From Adiantum capillus-veneris (taxonomy: Eukaryota > Streptophyta > Polypodiopsida > Polypodiales > Pteridaceae), in assembly GCA_014529385.2 (NCBI GenBank), contig CM043958.1, positions 79,155,169 through 79,219,168 on the forward strand: a stretch of 64,000 nt of DNA, in the 5' to 3' direction. How positions within the stretch are numbered: position 1 is the stretch's first letter; each line of letters starts with the position of its first letter. Below the pieces are notes generated by a model. The model was not told the origin of the DNA. It saw nothing but the letters and a program-made list of their open reading frames with translations, and searched no databases. Positions 1-10,680 of the stretch are shown in pieces. The position numbers and the translations under genes were made by a program.

Positions 1-2352
1 GCCACAAAGAGGGACCATTTTCCTCTTCCTTTTCAAGACAAAATACTCAATGAGGTAGCAGGACATGAGCGCTACACGGTATATGATGGCTACTCAGGCT
101 ACTTCCAAATTAGCATCGCTGAAGAAGATCAAAAGAAGACAACCTTCATCACACCATGGGGATGTTTTGCTTACAGAGTTATGCCTTTTGGTCTCACTAA
201 TGCTCCAGCCACTTTTCAGCGATATGTGACATTTTTTTTTCAGCCATTCTTTGGAAAATCAATCCGTGTTTTTATTGATGACTTTTGCATCTATAGCTCT
301 CGCTCTCTTCATTTGGAGAAAGTTTATGAAGGTCTAGCTAGGCTACAAGCTTTGGGGGGCCAACTCAATGTGGAGAAATGCCACATTGGTGAAAGCAAGG
401 TTACTCTTCTTGGCCATGTGATCTCGGCCAACGGCACTGAAGCTGACCCAAGCAAGGTTCAAGCCTTGGTGGCTTTGACCTCTCCCACCACAACAAAGCA
501 ATTGGTATCTTTTCTTCAAAAGGTGAGGTATTTGAGTAGGTTCATTCACTTGCTCTCCCAAGTGGTTCTCCCTTTACAACAAGTTACCCATCAAGAGATT
601 TTCACTTGGAGTGAAGAAAATGAACAACAATTCAATGAGGTAAAACAAATTCTAGCTTCACTTCCCACCATAGCACCTCCAAAGTGGGACGAGCCATTTT
701 ATGTAAATCCTAGTGTTGGCAATGACACACTTGGGACTGTATTGATGCAGAAGGATCCTCAAACTTCTTTCATGCGTCCTATCTACTTCTCTAGTCGAAT
801 GATGACCCCATCAGAAAAGGGATACACTACAGTGGAGCACATGGTGCTTGCATTAATGTTTGCTACCACCAAATTTCGCTCTTATTTATTGTTTAGACCA
901 TTCATAATCTTAACAATGGAAGAAGTATTTCCTTATGTAATGCAGCACATGGATGTTTCTTCTAGGATTTCCAAATGGCTCACAAGGCTACAAGAGTTTG
1001 ACTACACAATGCAAGTGGAGAACTCCACAAGGGCCAGTCTAGGAGGTATTCTCACTCATCGCCACTATGAAAAGAAGCTAAAGATAAATCCAAATGATCA
1101 AGATATTACACCTGTGCTAGAAGGCCCTAAGGTAGAGGAGGCTCACTCTCTTTTCTTTGATGGAGCCTACCAGAGGAAAGTGGACAAAGCTGCAGTAGGC
1201 ATTGTCATCTTCAACGAGCAAGGGGACAAGGTTTTCTCCATTGGGAATCTCTTGGATTCTCACTCTAACAATGAGGCAGAATATGCAGCTTTAACTCTTG
1301 GGTTAGAGTGGTGTGTGACACAGGGCATTCAACGGTTAAATGTATTTGGTGATGCCATGCTTTTAATAAAACAAATACAAGGAACTTGGGCTTGTAAAAA
1401 TCATATCTTGCTAGGCATTGATGCTATTGGGCCTTTGCCAAGGAGCCAATCAGGTAAATTTTATATCATCATAGGTATGGACTACATGACCAGGTGGGCT
1501 GAAGCAGTTGCCACCACCCGGATTACAGCTAAGGAAGTGGCTAAGTTCGTATTTGAAAACATTTGTTGCCGTTTTGGCATTCCTCTTGAAATAATTTCTG
1601 ACAGGGGACCAGGTTTTAGAGGAGACCTTGTAGGAGAGCTAATGGAGAAGTTAGGTATCTCACGACAACACTCAACTCCCTACTACCCACAATGCAATGG
1701 TTTGGTGGAAAAGGTAAATGTTATGATCTGCAAGATCATCACTAAGCATGTAAACAATCACAAAATTGATTGGGACAAGCATCTTATGGCTGCACTTTGG
1801 GCTTATCGCACTTCATTTCGCACATCCCTTGGGTTCACACCATATCACTTGGTGTTTGGTAAGGAAGCCATTTTACCCATTAAAGTACAATTGGCTAGTC
1901 TCAGGGTGCTAGCTGGGCAGGTGGAACGTCCTAATGCTCATCTCCACAACCACATTCTTGATCTAGAGAGGCTTCAACTAGACAGAGAAGATGCTATCAA
2001 CTATTATGCAGCACAGGCAGAGCAACGTCGACTTACCTTCAACAAGGGCCTTAGGGCAAAAGGTCTCAAGAAAGGTATGTTGGTCCTACGGTATGATAAC
2101 AGGTTTGACACTAGGAAGGATAAAAAGTTTTCACCCAGATGGGAAGGGCCACTTGTCATTAGAAAGCGCTACGCCAATGGCAGTTACCGATTGATGGATG
2201 CAGATGGTAGGCTCCACAAAACACGTGTCAATGGATGGAGGTTGAAGCAGTACTTTTTGAGATTTGATCAAACACCTATGATGGAAATCCCCGAGGAGGG
2301 AGACTCCTCCACGTCAATTGAAGAACAATCAGGTACAACGCTAGAGGCATGA
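1..2352 (+). CDS. Ty3/gypsy Pol, C-terminal part (element H): RT, two RNase H domains, integrase core; open at left edge
   Basis: The frame is open from base 1, so the protein starts outside the window; 783 codons precede the TGA. RT motifs are DGYSGYFQI near codon 28 and the catalytic FIDDFCIYS near base 275. A gypsy RNase H follows (YFSSRMM, about 785-900), with PSV where the first catalytic Asp usually sits. A second, archaeal-type RNase H starts at FFDGAY (about 1150) with NNEAEYAAL and FGDAMLLIKQI. The integrase core shows GMDYMTRW, ISDRGPGF and NGLVEKVN (D, D, E), then a basic C-terminal tail. Compared with element A (54143-58023), about 580 bp are missing near 1400-1412. The loss removes the end of the second RNase H and the integrase HHCC finger, yet the frame stays open. 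Two RNase H domains mark the plant Tat/Ogre-like group. The polypurine tract and LTR follow directly. Confidence 0.9.
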   Translation, partial: ATKRDHFPLPFQDKILNEVAGHERYTVYDGYSGYFQISIAEEDQKKTTFITPWGCFAYRVMPFGLTNAPATFQRYVTFFFQPFFGKSIRVFIDDFCIYSSRSLHLEKVYEGLARLQALGGQLNVEKCHIGESKVTLLGHVISANGTEADPSKVQALVALTSPTTTKQLVSFLQKVRYLSRFIHLLSQVVLPLQQVTHQEIFTWSEENEQQFNEVKQILASLPTIAPPKWDEPFYVNPSVGNDTLGTVLMQKDPQTSFMRPIYFSSRMMTPSEKGYTTVEHMVLALMFATTKFRSYLLFRPFIILTMEEVFPYVMQHMDVSSRISKWLTRLQEFDYTMQVENSTRASLGGILTHRHYEKKLKINPNDQDITPVLEGPKVEEAHSLFFDGAYQRKVDKAAVGIVIFNEQGDKVFSIGNLLDSHSNNEAEYAALTLGLEWCVTQGIQRLNVFGDAMLLIKQIQGTWACKNHILLGIDAIGPLPRSQSGKFYIIIGMDYMTRWAEAVATTRITAKEVAKFVFENICCRFGIPLEIISDRGPGFRGDLVGELMEKLGISRQHSTPYYPQCNGLVEKVNVMICKIITKHVNNHKIDWDKHLMAALWAYRTSFRTSLGFTPYHLVFGKEAILPIKVQLASLRVLAGQVERPNAHLHNHILDLERLQLDREDAINYYAAQAEQRRLTFNKGLRAKGLKKGMLVLRYDNRFDTRKDKKFSPRWEGPLVIRKRYANGSYRLMDADGRLHKTRVNGWRLKQYFLRFDQTPMMEIPEEGDSSTSIEEQSGTTLEA

Positions 2353-2366
2353 ATACCTCTAGCCTT

Positions 2367-2380
2367 AGGGGGAGGGCTAA
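2367..2380 (+). other. Polypurine tract of element H
   Basis: A purine-rich stretch (AGGGGGAGGGCTAA) lies 14 bp after the pol stop and directly before the TG that opens the LTR. The same arrangement precedes the 3' LTRs of elements A and C. It is the expected plus-strand DNA synthesis primer. Confidence 0.8.
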
Positions 2381-3495
2381 TGAGGAAAGCTTTTCCATGC
2401 ATGGGAACCCCCCCATATATTTTTGCCCTTTTATCAAAATATTTCCCATTATATAAGTTACTTTTGATTTTTTTCTTCCCTTTTCACAAACGTTTTAGCC
2501 TTGATTAAATAAATAATACTTATGCTAATCAATCACAATGTAGCATAATAAGTAAGCTTTCTTTGTTGATCTCTCTTTTGACCTTAAAAATATTAAATAT
2601 ATATATTCTAGTATTTTCTAATATATTTTTTTCATGTATGTATATTATTCCACTCTACCAAATATTTTATTCACTAGTTTTCATTTTCAAACTTCAACCC
2701 CACTTTCAAATTTCAATAATACCTCCATCTAGATGATTGCCAATCTTTTCAACACTCTAGGTCATGTTTTCATACACATGAAGGCGCTTACACTTGAAGG
2801 CAAGAGAGAAGTCCACTCAAAGGAGACCACCAAAAGACTTTTGCAGCCACAAATAATACATTATTTGGCTGAATTTTTAAGTAAAGAAGAACCCCGAATC
2901 TGAACGAGCGTTCAACATGAAAGATGTAGCTCGTGATCTCACCTTTTAGCTCATTTTTTTTCAGAATTTTTGGAGTTATGAACACGGAGATATGATTTTT
3001 GTAGTGGACCCCAGTTTTCTCGTGGTATGGTGACACAGGCCATCCCCACTTTTCTTCCTTCTAGAATGGCTATGGTTCTACAAGTCTTCAAGCATGATTA
3101 CAAGAGACAAGGCTCTTTTAATGAGGTCTTGGCTAGTCTAGAGTAATTCTATCACCATTTTTGGAGGATCCATCCTTATCAACAAATATCCACCTTCGAC
3201 AACCTCTCTTATAATTTTCTTACCTCTCTCTTCTCTCCCTAATAAGCTTATGTCTATCCGAAGCTAGACTATTGTAAATATTTCCTATCCTCTACATCCT
3301 ACCCACATTCTCTCTTTTTCTCTCTCTATTGACTCTCGTATTTTAAATAATGAGGAGACAAGATGGGAGCCACAATCACATGCACCCCATTTTCCTAGTC
3401 ACCAAAGTGGGACACTCACCTCAAATAGAAATATTGCTAAATCCTTCCCTCCTTCCCTATATAAGGAGGCCATGAGAGCTCACCTGGAGGAGAGA

Positions 3496-3526
<31 letters not shown>

Positions 3527-3545
3527 TCCATACACACTCTTGTGC
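2381..3545 (+). repeat. 3' LTR of element H (right end uncertain)
   Basis: The LTR opens with TGAGGAAAGC right after the polypurine tract. It matches the reverse complement of the element C LTRs (28076-30030 and 34143-36100) up to about 3545, including an AC microsatellite (about 3496-3523) and a TATA box. Beyond TGTGCATGG the match to C stops, so the copy is either truncated there or a subtype with a different U5. In C about 780 bp more would follow. The true end may lie between 3546 and about 3820. Confidence 0.75.
3458..3465 (+). promoter_or_regulatory. TATA box of the H LTR
   Basis: TATATAAG within CCCTATATAAGGAGGCC. It is conserved at the same place in both C LTRs (28930-28937 and 35000-35007, minus strand), so it is the likely core promoter of this LTR family. 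Confidence 0.6.
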
Positions 3546-3827
3546 ATGGATTCTTACATTGATACTTGGTTTGTGATCAGATCCCAATAAGCTACCATCA
3601 AATCTCATCCCTTGCATTTGCTATAGGTCCTCATAGCAACATCATGTTGCACCATTAATGCCTTTAATTCCTCCTTAATATAAAAAGTGAACCAAAACCC
3701 AATTGAAATCGTTCCCAAAAGTTCCAATTCGATTGTGGGGTAAATTTATGTAAAAATCACATGCAAATATGCATCAAATACTTGGCTTTGGGGGTGTTTC
3801 CCTTGTGCACCCCTATCAAGAGAGACT
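3546..3827. other. Unassigned stretch between the H LTR match and gypsy fragment I
   Basis: There is no open frame of note and no match to the C LTR. It may be the divergent U5 end of H or the 3' end of the older element I. Confidence 0.3.
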
Positions 3828-5712
3828 TCAAAATCTCTCATGTTGGCCCTCTTGACCCCCTATAGTGACAAAAATCAAAGGATTCAAGGAGAGATGGTGA
3901 AAAGTGGACCTTAATCTATGGTCATGCAATAGATATCTTTGAACAACATGATGTTTATTTTTTATCCCACAAGTGCACCATGGGAATTCTGACAAAACTC
4001 CCTTCTCTATGTAATCCACTATGTACTTCCCCCACCTAAGAGCTTCTGTTATCATGAACAACATAGCATGTTCACTTGGCTTCTAAATTTCACAAGTATC
4101 ACATGAACTAATGTAGTCATGGACAGTTCTCTGCATATGAGGCCAATACAGCCCAAGTCTCATTAATCTCTGATATGTTTGTGTGTTTACATTGTGAAAC
4201 CCCGTCGTTTGTATGTGAGCTTGTCTCAAGTACAATTCTTTCTCGTATGGCTCTATACATAGCCTAATCATCCTATCCTTTTCCTACTTATATAGACAAC
4301 TGGCAATAAGTACAAGCGAGCATGTTTTCTCAATGACCTATGGCTACCTTTCACTTTGGCATCACATGCTCGCTCCACCTCGATACCATATGTATGTTTA
4401 AAAGGTGCGGGTCTAGTAATTCATTTTCATCCCCAATAGGTGATTCTCCATGCATTAAACAAGATAAATGTTTTTCCCTCTGATGATTAGTCCCTTTCTT
4501 GAATTCTGTAAAATCAAACTCTAGCAATATAATGAATCATGAAATTATCTAGCCACTATTGCATGGTTTGCTTACTAGTACAATAATGCCTGATGTTTCA
4601 CAAAAAAAAAGAGAGAAGGTAATGTCTAAACTTTTTGATGGCATAATTAATTACCAATCCCTCTCTTTTTGTGGTTGGGTGATTTTTATTTTCACTATTG
4701 ATTTGTCTACTTGAGTAACAGATTGGAAGGTCCATATGGTTCTCTCTAGGTTATGCTAAGATGCATCCAATCACATATGTCGATGCATCTATGTGGACAT
4801 AGACGATCTTTTTCCAATCAAGAGCTTTAAAAATTTGGTAGAAACCAACCTGCTTCAATTGTTGAAACACTTTCTCACATTCTTCATTCTATTCAAACTT
4901 TGTGATGAGAGCATAGAGAGGTTTTGCAACAATTGCATACATGTAGATAAACCTTCGGTAGTATCTGCAATGGCCCATAAAGATTTGTACCTCTCTAACT
5001 TTTGTTGTTGTTGGAAGATTAAAAATCACTTGTATCTTCTCAAGATTTGTGCAAATGCCATTTTTAGACACAATGTGTCCGAAAATCTTACCCTACCTTA
5101 CCATAAAGACACATTTTTTAGTGTTTACACAAATGCGATAAGATCTACACTTCTCAAAGATCTTCTTCAAATGCTCAACATGTTTGTCTCTCCGGAGAGA
5201 ATGCACACACAATTCATCCATATAAATCTCCAAGAATTGTCATAGATATTCGTTGAATGTGTGGCTCATTAGCCTCTAAAACATGGCAGGTGCATTGATT
5301 AACCCAAGGGGAATTACCCTATAAGAAAATATGAACCATTCTGTGCCAAAGGCTGACTTATTGTGAGCTTGTTGTAGCCCGAAAAGCCATCAATAAAGCA
5401 GTAAGATTCCTTGCCCGAAACTCTCTTATTCACATGATCTGTGATAGATACGGAGTAATTGTCTTTGATCGTGGCAGCAGTCACCTTTTTTTGAGATTTA
5501 TGCAATTTATTGTTTTTGGAGGCACCCACTGTGTGCGCTCTATCTCATAGATAAGTTGAGACTCTTTAAGTAGGCTTTAAGCTTATGTATCTCTTGATCT
5601 TTGATTTTCTTGGCAAATGTTTCATTTTAAGTATAGAGACATTGTCTGTGCTGCTTAGCATCGCTCTCAAGTGATATTGTATGTTGACATATGCTGAGAT
5701 CAACTCCCTTAA
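3828..5712 (-). pseudogene. Decayed Ty3/gypsy polyprotein (element I): RT and integrase finger
   Basis: This is a minus-strand remnant with several stops and frameshifts. At 5314-5529 the RT core is visible (AATIKDNYS, ESYCFIDGFSGYNKLTIS). Near 5190-5240 a degenerate catalytic box reads YMDEL. At 4889-5071 the RT thumb/RNase H boundary reads IQVIFNLPTTTKVREV and MGHCRYYRRFI. At 4083-4271 the integrase HHCC finger shows H..FH and SCDTC with LGLYWPHM between. The 3828-4064 part is open but I do not recognise it. Upstream sequence continues beyond two younger insertions: 7049-7085 completes a KDLKGVDL-like stretch, and 24794-24940 carries the region before it. It is the oldest layer here and is of a different lineage from A, C and H. 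Confidence 0.8.
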
Positions 5713-7048
5713 CACTAGGTTGGTAATGGGACACTTTTATGTCCTGGGACACTTTTATGTCCTGTTAAGTGACCATTTTCCTTGAATTATGTCAAGAGTT
5801 TCAAAATGGATTTTGAGGTGCTATCTATCTAGAAAGTTGTCTCATGAGCTGAAAAAAACTTGACATTTTTTTGGAATATCAATTCCATCTTTAACCTTGT
5901 CCTTGCACAACATTTCACAACCTAAACTGTGTGAAAAAACGGGTCCTGTTTTTGGCTTTTTCAACTTTTTGCAACTATACCACTCTAGAATTCATGTTTT
6001 TGAGGTCTATAATGCTAGAGAACTATCTTTAGTAGTCCTCAACATGTCCTAATCTTCTAGGGAGAAATAAATGTTAAAGTCGTAAGTTATGACCAAATTA
6101 CAAAAATTGTCAAATCCTGTTTTTTAGCCAATTTTAGCTCTTCTATGATTTTTTTGGTGGCTTTCATGATATCCAAATGCAGTTTTGATTTTCTATGTTG
6201 CATATTGTAACATAAAGCTAATATTCCTTGAGTTTTGGGGCACCTAATACCCTATTTTGCATAGTAGACAACGATGGTTGATTTTTCCAATTATAGAAGA
6301 AAACGAAACATTCTAGTATATCAAGTATAGCTTTTTCAATATTGTTAGTTTCTTGTGACAACTACATGAATTTTGTAGTTAGTAACCATATCTAGTCATA
6401 AGGATCAAATTTGGCTAGATACTGAATACTTTCTATGGGATTCTACAACTCATAATGTTGAACCCAGTTTTTTCATGTTTGCTGTATTTAGCACTTCATC
6501 TTTGTCCTCAAGATTCCCCTTGGTAAGAGATGTATTATTATTTTGACATGCTCCATGGCTCCTTATGAACCTGAAGGAAAATACGGAACTAAGAAAACAT
6601 GCATATATTATTTGTATTGAGTGTGGCTATAGAAACTTTGATGATAGGTCTGCAGAATGGTAAAAATTCAACTTTTTTGTACCTATTTCTTTTGGAAAAA
6701 CAAAAACAGTGATTGAGAAGCAATCATATGTTCTGATCACCAACCCATTGAAGTTAACTAGGGAATTTATCTCAAGCCCTACAAAAATCCCTAATCTTAT
6801 TTTTATGCAACAAAACATAAGAAATGATTGTTTTGATGAAAATGTACTGGTCCATCAACTTTGGAGGCTTGGTGTGACAAAAAGATGAGAAATTTTACAA
6901 GTTTCTTATTTTTTCCATGTGTAATAGGCCTTGAACTATAACCTCATGAAAGGATTTTACAAAATGAGTGGATCTACTATGGTTTTGGAGGTTTTTTTCA
7001 AAACCCTGAAAGGACACTTTTATGTCCTGTTAGATTACCAACCTAGTG
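5713..7048. mobile_element. TTAA-flanked inverted-repeat DNA element (piggyBac-like MITE?)
   Basis: The ends are CACTAGGTTGGTAAT at left and its inverse ATTACCAACCTAGTG at right. TTAA lies on both sides (5709-5712 and 7049-7052). Removing the element and one TTAA rejoins the reading frame of gypsy fragment I, which supports a 4 bp TTAA target duplication. Just inside each end are copies of GGACACTTTTATGTCC, an imperfect palindrome, present twice at the left and once at the right. The 1336 bp body has no transposase-like frame, so it is non-autonomous. TTAA targeting is the hallmark of piggyBac. The CACTA start could suggest the CACTA superfamily, but that group makes 3 bp duplications. Confidence 0.65.
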
Positions 7049-7085
7049 TTAAGATCTTTCTACCACCAAGCAAACACATCTCTAT

Positions 7086-7340
7086 CACTACAAGAGGTTG
7101 TGTGCTCTTGTGACGCTTTTAGCGACGTAATACACTCGGTTTTTATAACCCCCGACGTCACTAAGAGCGTCGCTACCAACGTCAATACGGGGACGTCGCT
7201 ATATGCGTTGCTATGCTAGTAGCTATATGAGTCGCTATAAACGTCTCTATACAGCGACGCCTATAGCGACGATAATAGCGACGCTGTAGAGCCATCTATA
7301 GCGACGCTGCAGAGCCTTATATAACGATGTTCATAGCAAT
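7086..7340. repeat. Left terminal and subterminal repeats of J
   Basis: After the CACTACAAGAGG terminus come many direct and inverted copies of a GCGACG / CGTCGCTA motif (for example TATAGCGACG) over about 230 bp. In CACTA elements such subterminal repeats bind the TNPA-type protein. The region is richer in CpG than its surroundings. Confidence 0.75.
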
Positions 7341-8046
7341 GCCCGAGAGGAAACTTTTATGGTGGCATCATAAATATTCTTCACCTTTGAAAAAAGGTGC
7401 AAAGGTAGATATAGACCCAAAATAGTCACCTACAAGACAATATAACCATTAACTCCATCATCCATAGTACGTATTGTTTGACAAATAAAAAGACAAAGTG
7501 ATCACAAGCATGAATTGATGAAAGTAAATCAATGAAAATTGTACACATAGGCAAAATCACTTGACTGTTAAACTTTGCAAATGTAATAGTTACAAACCAT
7601 TGTCATTATTTAAAAAATATACATGGGTTTCAAAAAGACGTATAAAAGTTGTCTCATGATGCATAAGCTATGACAAAAAGAAACTAATGCTATCTAGCTA
7701 TGGATAAACCGACGTCCGTCTAATCAAACATCTCATCGCGTCCAAGTGGCATATCTGTCGGATTTTGCAAAAAAATAAATAATAAGACAGCTTTTTGTAA
7801 GTATAAACATATAGCGACGTTTATAAAACAATACAACAAATAGAAAAGAATAAACCCTAAAACTAACGATGCAGCCACGATAACTCAAAATGTCTATAAG
7901 GGCGTTTAAGCCCTTCGTGCCTACGTACTCATGCTCGTACGGTGTGGGATCACGTCCTATCATCGCCTACTGTCAAAACATACAAATAATCCATTATGTT
8001 AGAATTTAAAAACCCATAAACCTTAAACTATTAAACATACAGAGCA
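7341..8046. other. Non-coding left part of J
   Basis: No credible coding frame. A lone copy of the ATAGCGACG motif lies at about 7812-7820. This is probably the 3' region of the TNPA-like gene and the subterminal zone. Confidence 0.4.
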
Positions 8047-8700
8047 ATGCAAAAACACTTACAAAATTGGCCTCAAATGATGCCCACTCGCCGTTCCCCA
8101 AGTGGTGCGAGCTCCCTGCCTCTATTCACGCTATGGCTGCCTCTTTTTGTTGCTTCCACTTATCGGGATTCTCGCATGCTGCTTTCTTTGCATTCTTCCA
8201 ATCTTCTTTGGCCAGCTAATCTAGTCTGTTCCACCCATGCTTGATTGATTTTTGCACTTTGGAACGCTTGTGCTTGTAGTATTCGCGCATTTGAACCTTC
8301 ACCACGTCTTCATTGAAGTGGTCCTCCCGTTTTGGAATGAGAAACTCGTCATGAAGCATGCTGATGACTCTGTCTTTTAAATCATTCGGTACTTCACTCC
8401 AGGTGTTTAGTATGTAGTGTCTCAACACCTGAGAGCAAAGACCGTGCATGCACGAAATCACCTTCTTGCCTTCACATCCAAGATGATGCCACCGCTGAAG
8501 TCGATGGAGTAAGGCAAGCCCTCTCGCCGCCGCGGACGCATGAACTTGGCTGACCCGACAGGGGTCTCTAGCGGCGTGTCAATGGGGGTATGGACGTCAG
8601 GTGTCTCCACTAGAGTCTGAGTCCTGAAGCGAGGAGTGTCCACTGGAGTCACTCCTCGAGGAGTAGCTAGTGGTGTGTAGCTCCTAGGAACGGTAGTCAT
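8047..8700 (-). pseudogene. CACTA second protein (TNPA-like, Transposase_24-type) remnant
   Basis: Reading minus-strand from 8700, a proline/threonine-rich start (TPLATPRGVTPVDTP) leads to the line GGIILDVKARR. In another frame it continues with HYILNTWSEVPNDLKDRV and MREYYKHKRSKVQKSIKHGW. The next stretch (EDWKNAKKA, NPDKWKQQKEAA) has two in-frame stops. The order WSEVP, RxYYKxKRxxxxKxIKHGW, W...CENPDKWK is typical of the plant En/Spm-type Transposase_24 family, which binds subterminal repeats. One frameshift near 8460 and two stops break it. It lies downstream of the TNPD-like gene, as expected in CACTA elements. Confidence 0.65.
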
Positions 8701-8939
8701 CCGTGTAAAACCTGGTGTTGATGGTGATGCCGTGGTTAGTGTTGGGACGGGAAAACAAGGGGAGGGTAGAGAGCCTCATCAAAAACGATGCGGTGTCAAA
8801 GCATAGGTGGCGGAATTGCCACAACAACCACCACCGCCACCATTAGAGCGCCGGTGCCTAGACGAGTGTGAAGATCGTCTTGTCGACATCGAAGCTTCGG
8901 AGCGTGTTGAATGCTCCAAAACAGAGGGATGTTAGGAAA
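8701..8939. other. Short GC-rich spacer in J
   Basis: It is probably the N-terminal coding region or leader of the TNPA-like gene (CCACCACCGCCACC-type repeats). No stable frame could be followed. Confidence 0.35.
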
Positions 8940-9772
8940 TAAGACGTAGCTAAATAGATAATTGAGTAGATTACTTAATGGAGCGAGACAGATTTATATA
9001 CACGAGATTATAGAGTAGAGAGAGAGAGAGAGAGAGTACACACGATATACGTGGTTCACCCAATGTGGGCTACGTCCACGGGAAAGCAGCCACTCAATGG
9101 CTTTAGTACTTCAAAACAAGAAGTATTTTACAAAGGGATTATACCCTTAATGGAGCTCCCGCCTTGCTTCACTCTCACCACCTCTCACTCACCATGTTGC
9201 ATCAACTTCACACACTATCAAATGTGTGTAGAAATGGCCTCCTTTTATAGGCCAAAAGGGCTGCCCTCTCTTATGAGAGACAGCCATGTGTAGCCGCCCT
9301 TGTGCGAATAAGTCCAAATCGGACCCTCCAATCCGCCCATGTGTGTCCGCCCTTGAGAAGACAAGTCCGCTTTTGAATTCGGCCACCGGCCACCGGCCAT
9401 TGACTTCCGACCATCGGCCACCGGCCATTGACTTCCGACCACCAGCCATCGGCCATTGACTATCAACCACCAGCCATTGACTTCCGACCACCGGCCATCG
9501 GCCATTGACTACCGGCCACCGACCAACCGACCGGTTGTTTTCCGACCACTTTCTGGCCGCCGTCCGGCCATAATATTCCGGCAAAAAAAAAGTCTCGGGG
9601 GCCTCCGCCCCCGAGGCCTTTAAAGTTGCCCCTGATTCTTGTCCGTGAAAATTTTGGTTTCCGGTGAGTGATTTTCCTTCACGCACGATGACTTCTCCTC
9701 ATAATGGGGGCCTTACAAATGTGCGCTTTTACCACAGAAAATTACAAGGGTAAATCAGGCTCCATACTTAAC
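8940..9772 (-). mobile_element. Solo LTR of the copia M family
   Basis: On the minus strand it starts TGTTAAGTATGGAGCC and ends TATTTCCTAACA. The flanks are a perfect 5 bp duplication, AGGGA (8935-8939 and 9773-9777). It matches the 3' LTR of copia element M (43825-44648) along its length, including a GA microsatellite. No internal sequence is present, so it arose by LTR-LTR recombination. Open frames reported across it are only LTR sequence. Confidence 0.88.
9365..9535. repeat. GGCCA-rich minisatellite inside the solo LTR
   Basis: About six imperfect units built from CCATCGGCCACCGGCCATTGACTT. A shorter, more degenerate version lies at about 44310-44410 in the M LTR, so the array expanded after the copies split, or shrank in M. 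Confidence 0.8.
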
Positions 9773-9948
9773 AAGGGAGATGCAGATGGAGTAGGAACGC
9801 GCGATGGTGCGACAGAGCGATGACACTCCACGTACCACTGTCTCTGTTGGGGTGACAAAGAAGAAAGAAAATCCTCATCATCCATACCTGCATTAAACAC
9901 ACGAATATTTAGACTTAACATTGAATGAATGGAGTAGAGAACATGGAC

Positions 9949-10005
<57 letters not shown>

Positions 10006-10108
10006 GATGTGCTCGTTGTCCCTGCTTGTGAGAACATACCTATATCATACATACATGGAGTGGATGCAAAGAGCGTTAAATACAATGACGCAATGATGCA
10101 ATGACGTA

Positions 10109-10468
10109 TTCTTCTTCTATTCAACTTGAGTGATGGAAGAGGCAAGTCGCACACAATCAAATCTTGCAGTCAAAAAACCAAGTGGTGGAGCTGCATGTGG
10201 CCATGGATTGCCCAGTATGTGAGCACAAAATCAAAAGAGCGTTATACAACATGGAAGGTACTTAGAGATCCAGAGTTTTTACAAAATGGAGCAAAATTGT
10301 TCAAAATGGAGAATCGTACAAGAATTCCCACTATCTCTTTCTTTTCTAACGTAGAACTTGAAGGTGCTTGTAGCTTTGGAATGTTCAAAGGCTCGCAGCA
10401 AAACAGAACGCGTTCTTCTTCTATTCAACTTGAGTGATGGAAGAGGCAAGTCGATAACTCAAACTTTT

Positions 10469-10509
<41 letters not shown>

Positions 10510-10665
10510 ACACAATCAAATCTTGCAGTCAGAAAACCAGGTGGTGGAGCTGCATGTGGCCATGGATTTCCAAGGATGTGAGCGCAAAATCAAAAGAACA
10601 TTATACAACATGGAAGGTACTTAGAGAGCTAGAGTTTTTACAAAACGGAGAAAAATTGTTCAAAT
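10109..10665 (+). repeat. Tandem duplication of about 300 bp in J
   Basis: A unit beginning TTCTTCTATTCAACTTGAGTG at 10109 recurs at about 10408. Both copies hold GTGGAGCTGCATGTGGCCATG and TACAACATGGAAGGTACTTAG. The second copy has gained a GA tract (10470-10505) that splits AGTCG from CACACAATC. Both can be read as similar peptides (KERYTTWKVLRDPEFLQNG / KEHYTTWKVLRELEFLQNG) on the plus strand, but without a start or continuation. I do not recognise it. Confidence 0.75.
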
Positions 10666-10680
10666 ACAATATTTATGGCT

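Noticed and set aside
4793-5245. 150-residue plus-strand frame
   Set aside because: It lies antisense to the RT region of gypsy fragment I, whose motifs are clear on the minus strand.
7086-7340. Regular short repeats that might suggest a CRISPR array
   Set aside because: Units are irregular in spacing and orientation and lie at the ends of a CACTA element as subterminal repeats.
9189-9686. 165-residue minus-strand frame with GRWPVVGSQW repeats
   Set aside because: It reads through the GGCCA minisatellite of a solo LTR and is absent as a frame from the related LTR at 43825-44648.
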